Made by a program: the position numbers and the translations under genes. The notes beneath the pieces are model-generated. The model was not told where the DNA came from and made no database searches. It worked only from the letters and a program-made list of their open reading frames with translations. Positions 60,635 through 64,000 of a stretch of DNA of 64,000 bases are shown here, in pieces. The stretch's first letter is position 1, and the number at the start of each line of letters is the position of its first letter. Source of the stretch: SVTX01 sp045658225 (lineage in GTDB: Bacteria > Bacillota > Clostridia > Oscillospirales > CAG-272); contig JAZOUO010000068.1 of NCBI GenBank assembly GCA_045658225.1, positions 5,231 to 69,230 of the forward strand. Reading direction: 5' to 3'.

Positions 60635-61670
60635 GCTTTTTGGCAAAAATAGGGTTGAGGACGAGGGTATAGCATCCGAGGCAGAGACAGCAAAGTCCGA
60701 AGAGATAATTCAAGACGAGAGTGCAGAGGACATTGTAGAGCAGGTAAGCGAAGCCGAGGAGGAGGTATCCTTCTGGAAAAAGCTCAAAAGCGGACTTTCA
60801 AAGACCAAAAACGCGCTTTTCGGACAGATAGACGAGCTTCTCAAAAACTTCGTTCGAGTTGACGAGGACTTGCTTGAGGAGCTTGAGGAGCTGCTTATTA
60901 TGGCAGACGTGGGAGTTAATTCCACAGAATATATAATCGACGAGCTTCGTGAGCGCATCAAGGACGGCAGACTAAAGGAAAAAGAACAGGTAATGTCCTC
61001 TATTCAGGAGATTATTGAGGAGATGATAGGCGAGGGTCAGCCACTGAAGCTTGACACCACCCCCTCGGTAATTCTCGTTATCGGTGTAAACGGAGCGGGA
61101 AAGACCACGTCTATCGGAAAAATTTCCAAGAGACTTAAGGCGTCTGGCAAAAAAGTCGTTGTTGCGGCGGCAGACACGTTCCGTGCGGCGGCTATCGACC
61201 AGCTTGCAGTATGGTGTGACCGCGCGGGCGTTGATATGGTAAGACAGAACGAGGGAAGCGACCCCGCGGCAGTGGTTTTTGACGCAATTAGCTACGCAAA
61301 GAAAAAGCAGGCTGACGTTCTTATCGTTGACACTGCTGGCAGACTTCATAACAAGACAAACCTTATGAACGAGCTTGCAAAAATTAACCGCGTAATTGAC
61401 CGCGAGCTTCCCGAGGCGAGCAGAGAAAACCTCTTGGTGCTTGACGCGACCACGGGACAGAACGCAATTTTGCAGGCAAAGGAATTTTCCAAGGCGGCAA
61501 ATATTACGGGAATTACCCTCAACAAGCTCGACGGCACGGCAAAGGGCGGTATCGTTATTTCCATAAAGCAGGAGCTTGGCATACCTGTTAAGTTCATAGG
61601 CGTCGGCGAGAAGATAGACGATATGAGAGAATTTGACGCTCACGATTTCGTGACGGCGCTATTTGAATGA
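60618..61670 (+). CDS. ftsY: Signal recognition particle receptor FtsY
   Basis: SRP receptor GTPase for membrane-protein targeting. 350 residues from ATG 60618, chosen because MAFLNKLFG is a typical start with a GGAGAACGAG site; the open frame extends nine codons earlier within smc. Acidic N-terminal region (about 10-50), N-domain helices, then GTPase G: GVNGAGKTTS (about 156), DTAGRLHN, LNKLDGTAKGG and a closing GVGEKIDDM. Overlaps the smc stop by 17 bp. Confidence 0.97.
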   Translation: MAFLNKLFGKNRVEDEGIASEAETAKSEEIIQDESAEDIVEQVSEAEEEVSFWKKLKSGLSKTKNALFGQIDELLKNFVRVDEDLLEELEELLIMADVGVNSTEYIIDELRERIKDGRLKEKEQVMSSIQEIIEEMIGEGQPLKLDTTPSVILVIGVNGAGKTTSIGKISKRLKASGKKVVVAAADTFRAAAIDQLAVWCDRAGVDMVRQNEGSDPAAVVFDAISYAKKKQADVLIVDTAGRLHNKTNLMNELAKINRVIDRELPEASRENLLVLDATTGQNAILQAKEFSKAANITGITLNKLDGTAKGGIVISIKQELGIPVKFIGVGEKIDDMREFDAHDFVTALFE

Positions 61671-61676
61671 TAGGAT

Positions 61677-61707
61677 GCGGGGCACTTTTTGGTAAAAAGT
61701 TCCCCGC
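61677..61707. repeat. Palindromic element between ftsY and rdgB
   Basis: GCGGGG-C-ACTTTTT GGT AAAAAGT-T-CCCCGC, 13 bp of stem with one mismatch, without a T tract on the plus strand. A second small hairpin ATGGCTT/AAGCCAT follows (61732-61749). It may end ftsY transcripts or be a dispersed palindrome. Confidence 0.55.
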
Positions 61708-61773
61708 GCCCCTCAAAAACTTCCTTGAAAAATGGCTTGGAGAAGCCATAAAGCTTGTAATTACAGGATAAAA

Positions 61774-62370
61774 ATGAAAATAGTATTAGCATCAAGAAAT
61801 AAAAAGAAAAAAGCGGAGCTTCAGGTATTGCTCTCGCAGTATATTGAGGGTATCGAGATACTTTCTCTTGACGACGTAGGGATATACGGAGAGATAGAAG
61901 AGGACGGCGAGACCTTTGTGGAAAATGCGCTTATCAAGGCGCGCGTTGCGGCATCGTCGGGATATATCGGCGTTGGCGACGACTCGGGACTTGAGGTTGA
62001 TGCGCTTGGTGGCGCGCCGGGAGTTTACTCGGCAAGATACGCCGGTGAGCACGGTGACGACGAGGCGAATAATCAGCTGCTTCTGGAAAATCTCAATGGA
62101 GTTGAGGACAAAACTGCACGTTTTGTCTGCACTATCGCGTGTGTTTTCCCTGAGAGCGACGGGCGCGAGGATATAATCGTGCGCGGCGAGGTTGAGGGTC
62201 AGATAATTGACGAGTATCGCGGTGAGGGCGGCTTTGGATATGACCCCATATTCTACTACCCCCCGTTTGATAAGACGCTCGCCGAAATAACATCAGAGGA
62301 GAAAAATCAGATAAGCCACAGAGGCAAGGCTATAAGAGCCTTAGCGGAAAGGCTTGTGAAAAACAATTAA
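61774..62370 (+). CDS. rdgB: Non-canonical purine NTP pyrophosphatase (ITPase)
   Basis: Removes ITP, dITP and XTP from the nucleotide pool. 198 residues from ATG 61774 (AGGA upstream; the open frame runs 14 codons earlier into the palindrome region). Motifs: ASRNKKKKAEL, DGETFVENALIKARVA, GDDSGLEVDALGGAPGVYSARYAG and GGFGYDPIFYYP. Normal length for the Ham1/RdgB family. Confidence 0.95.
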   Translation: MKIVLASRNKKKKAELQVLLSQYIEGIEILSLDDVGIYGEIEEDGETFVENALIKARVAASSGYIGVGDDSGLEVDALGGAPGVYSARYAGEHGDDEANNQLLLENLNGVEDKTARFVCTIACVFPESDGREDIIVRGEVEGQIIDEYRGEGGFGYDPIFYYPPFDKTLAEITSEEKNQISHRGKAIRALAERLVKNN

Positions 62371-62382
62371 CGGAGAAAAAAT

Positions 62383-62679
62383 ATGTTGACATCAAAACAG
62401 AGAGCGTATCTCAAGGGTCTTGCATCAAACGAGAGCGCTATAATTCAGGTCGGCAAGGGCGGAATTACGGAGAATCTTATAAAGACCGTGTCCGACGCTC
62501 TTGAGGCAAGAGAGCTTATAAAAATAACCGTTCTTGAAACGGCAGGAGAAACACCCCGCGACATTCAGAATAAGCTTTGCGAGGCTACGGGGGCAGACGG
62601 CGTGCTCGTTGTGGGCAGAAAGATAGTTATCTACCGCGAGTCGCAGGACAATAAGCAGATAGTATTGCCCAAAAAGTAA
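62383..62679 (+). CDS. YhbY/CRM-domain RNA-binding protein
   Basis: 98 residues, one CRM fold: LTSKQRAYLKGLASNESAIIQVGKGGITENLI and the basic loop KITVLETAGETPRDIQNKL. Associates with pre-50S ribosomes in other bacteria. It lies 12 bp after rdgB and before nadD, the conserved yhbY(yqeI)-nadD-yqeK order. Confidence 0.93.
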   Translation: MLTSKQRAYLKGLASNESAIIQVGKGGITENLIKTVSDALEARELIKITVLETAGETPRDIQNKLCEATGADGVLVVGRKIVIYRESQDNKQIVLPKK

Positions 62680-62715
62680 TTTTACTGTGAAATTCTTTAA
62701 GAAAGCTGGAAGACT

Positions 62716-63318
62716 ATGAGAATAGGAATTTACGGCGGCACGTTCTCGCCCGTACATATAGGGCACGTGCAGGCGGCGAAAGCCTTTATGGAGCAGATGT
62801 GGCTTGACATATTGTTTGTCATTCCTACGGGCGTGACGCCCCACAAGGAAATGAGTGACGGTGCGACAAGTACCGACAGACTGAATATGTGCAAGCTTGC
62901 TTTTGCGGGTATGGACGGCGTTATAGTCAGCGACATTGAGATACTCAGACAGGGAAAGAGCTATACAGTGGATACGCTGAAAACATTTTCAGTCAATTCC
63001 GAGGACAGACTCTTTCTGCTCTGCGGAACGGATATGATGCTTACGCTTGACAAGTGGAAGGATGCTGACGAGATATTCAGACTTTGCTATCCCGTGTATA
63101 TACGTCGCGAAAAGGATAGCTCGCTTGACTCAAAAATCATTTCAAAAATAGCAGAATACAAGCAAAAATACGGCAAAAACGTGGTCAAGCTCACGGTCGA
63201 GCCTATTGAAATTTCCTCAAATCAGATAAGAGATATGATTAAAAACGGAGATGATGCATCGGCATATCTTCCGCGCGGTGTTTACGAATATATCAAAAAA
63301 GAGGGGTTGTATTTATGA
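62716..63318 (+). CDS. nadD: Nicotinate-nucleotide adenylyltransferase
   Basis: Makes deamido-NAD from NaMN and ATP. 200 residues. The nucleotidyltransferase motif is GGTFSPVHIGHVQAA (8-22) and the C-terminal motif ISSNQIRDMI. GTDMMLTLDKWKDADEIF is the usual central block. Overlaps yqeK by 4 bp. Confidence 0.96.
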   Translation: MRIGIYGGTFSPVHIGHVQAAKAFMEQMWLDILFVIPTGVTPHKEMSDGATSTDRLNMCKLAFAGMDGVIVSDIEILRQGKSYTVDTLKTFSVNSEDRLFLLCGTDMMLTLDKWKDADEIFRLCYPVYIRREKDSSLDSKIISKIAEYKQKYGKNVVKLTVEPIEISSNQIRDMIKNGDDASAYLPRGVYEYIKKEGLYL

Positions 63319-63950
63319 TTTACAGAGAAATATCCGACAGTGAAATAGAGGTGCTCAGAGGTAAAGTCTCATCGGAAATGTCCGAGAAGAGATATTTACA
63401 TACTCTTGCGGTAGAGGATATGGCAAGAAGACTATCTGAACTGTATTGTCCCGAGAAAAAGAGCAAATTGCGTGCGGCGGCGTTGCTCCACGATATGACG
63501 AAGGAGCTCTCATACGAGGAGCACATAGCAATTTTCAAGGAGCACGGCGAAAGTCTGCTCCCCGAGGATTTGCGAGCACCCAAGACCTTTCACGCGCGTT
63601 CAGCGGCGATACTTATATCTATGATTTATCCCGAATTTTCGGATATTGAGATAATAAATGCGGTAAGATATCATACAACAGGCTGCGCGAGTATGACGCT
63701 TTTTGAAAAGATAATCTATCTTGCGGATTATATTGATGAGACTCGCAAGTACGACGAGTGTGTCAAGCTCCGCAATATGTTCTGGGATGCCCAACCGCAG
63801 AAAATGGAAATGGCAGAGAGACTTGAGCATCTTGATAACGTTTTGCTTGAGGCTCTGAATATGAGCATTGACTCATTGATAGACGACGGAAAAATAATAA
63901 GCTGTGACACGGTTGCCGCAAGAAACAGCTTGATTTTGAATAAAAAATAA
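63315..63950 (+). CDS. HD-domain phosphohydrolase, YqeK family
   Basis: 211 residues. HD motif LLHDMTKELSYEEH (about residues 58-71), an upstream His in KRYLHTLAVEDMA and FHARSAA, and YHTTG near 118, the set for a metal-dependent HD enzyme. YqeK proteins hydrolyse diadenosine tetraphosphate symmetrically. Overlaps nadD by 4 bp. Confidence 0.93.
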   Translation: MIYREISDSEIEVLRGKVSSEMSEKRYLHTLAVEDMARRLSELYCPEKKSKLRAAALLHDMTKELSYEEHIAIFKEHGESLLPEDLRAPKTFHARSAAILISMIYPEFSDIEIINAVRYHTTGCASMTLFEKIIYLADYIDETRKYDECVKLRNMFWDAQPQKMEMAERLEHLDNVLLEALNMSIDSLIDDGKIISCDTVAARNSLILNKK

Positions 63951-63965
63951 GGACAGGTAAATAAA

Positions 63966-64000
63966 ATGAGTGAATTTATGAATACTACACCCGAGGTAAA
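63966..64000 (+). CDS. Start of a further gene (cut by window edge)
   Basis: ATG at 63966 with GGACAGG upstream, 15 bp after yqeK, reading MSEFMNTTPEV before the edge. In this gene order rsfS (ribosomal silencing factor) usually comes next, but eleven residues cannot confirm it. Confidence 0.4.
   Translation, partial: MSEFMNTTPEV

Noticed and set aside
1..64000. tRNA, rRNA, insertion sequence, prophage, toxin-antitoxin or anti-phage defence systems
   Set aside because: No cloverleaf with a GGTTCRA T-loop, no transposase or integrase motifs, and no known defence gene was found. The ribbon-helix-helix gene lacks a toxin-like partner.

Overview
This is a stretch of bacterial chromosome with almost no accessory DNA. 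It looks like an endospore-forming member of the Clostridia (Firmicutes), probably an uncultured gut lineage. The support is spo0A, spoVT and gerW, Gram-positive style lipoprotein signals, strong Shine-Dalgarno sites, and σA promoters carrying the Firmicutes TRTG extension in front of the -10 box. The standard genetic code fits every gene. I found no rRNA, tRNA, phage, insertion sequence or CRISPR array.

Layout. 1-6.4 kb: a partial ABC-F ATPase, gpsA, and a leftward operon trkA-trkH-tmk-CHAP hydrolase (K+ uptake, dTMP kinase, cell-wall hydrolase). 6.6-14.8 kb: an L-fucose locus made of a sugar ABC importer (ATPase, permease, binding lipoprotein) with fucI, a divergent AraC/cupin regulator, and fucU with a YgjV-type membrane protein. 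No fuculokinase or fuculose-1-P aldolase is present in the window. 15-22 kb: spoVT, an unrecognised secreted protein, the membrane subunits oadB/oadG of a Na+-pumping decarboxylase behind what looks like a yybP-ykoY (Mn2+) riboswitch with its own terminator, a ribbon-helix-helix/PH-like membrane protein pair, the ACT/UPF0210 pair, and a PHP-domain protein. 22-30 kb: cyclophilin, mini-RNase III, a DUF1836 regulator, asnS, recA-recX, an M32 carboxypeptidase and asd. 30.8-35 kb: a 1396-residue modular surface lipoprotein with seven exact 41-residue Cys3-His repeats. 35-37 kb: a HAD phosphatase and spo0A. 37-47 kb: a ten-gene leftward run lon-engB-lysA-M50 protease-scpA-scpB-DUF2953-gerW-dac-rluB, with a candidate small RNA upstream of lon. 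47.6-64 kb: rightward housekeeping genes, namely infC-rpmI-rplT behind an attenuator leader, trmH-like, dprA, topA, trmFO, rnc, a radical SAM gene, smc, ftsY, rdgB, yhbY, nadD, yqeK, and the first codons of a further gene.

How the genes work together. Three themes stand out. One is import and isomerisation of a deoxysugar typical of host glycans, under AraC control. The second is ion homeostasis (Trk K+ uptake, a Na+ decarboxylase under an apparent Mn2+ riboswitch). The third is a conserved chromosome-segregation, translation and sporulation core. The points most worth following are the riboswitch-oadB pairing, the candidate RNA upstream of lon, and the Cys3-His repeat lipoprotein. All calls come from reading the sequence and from remembered family features; no database search was run.
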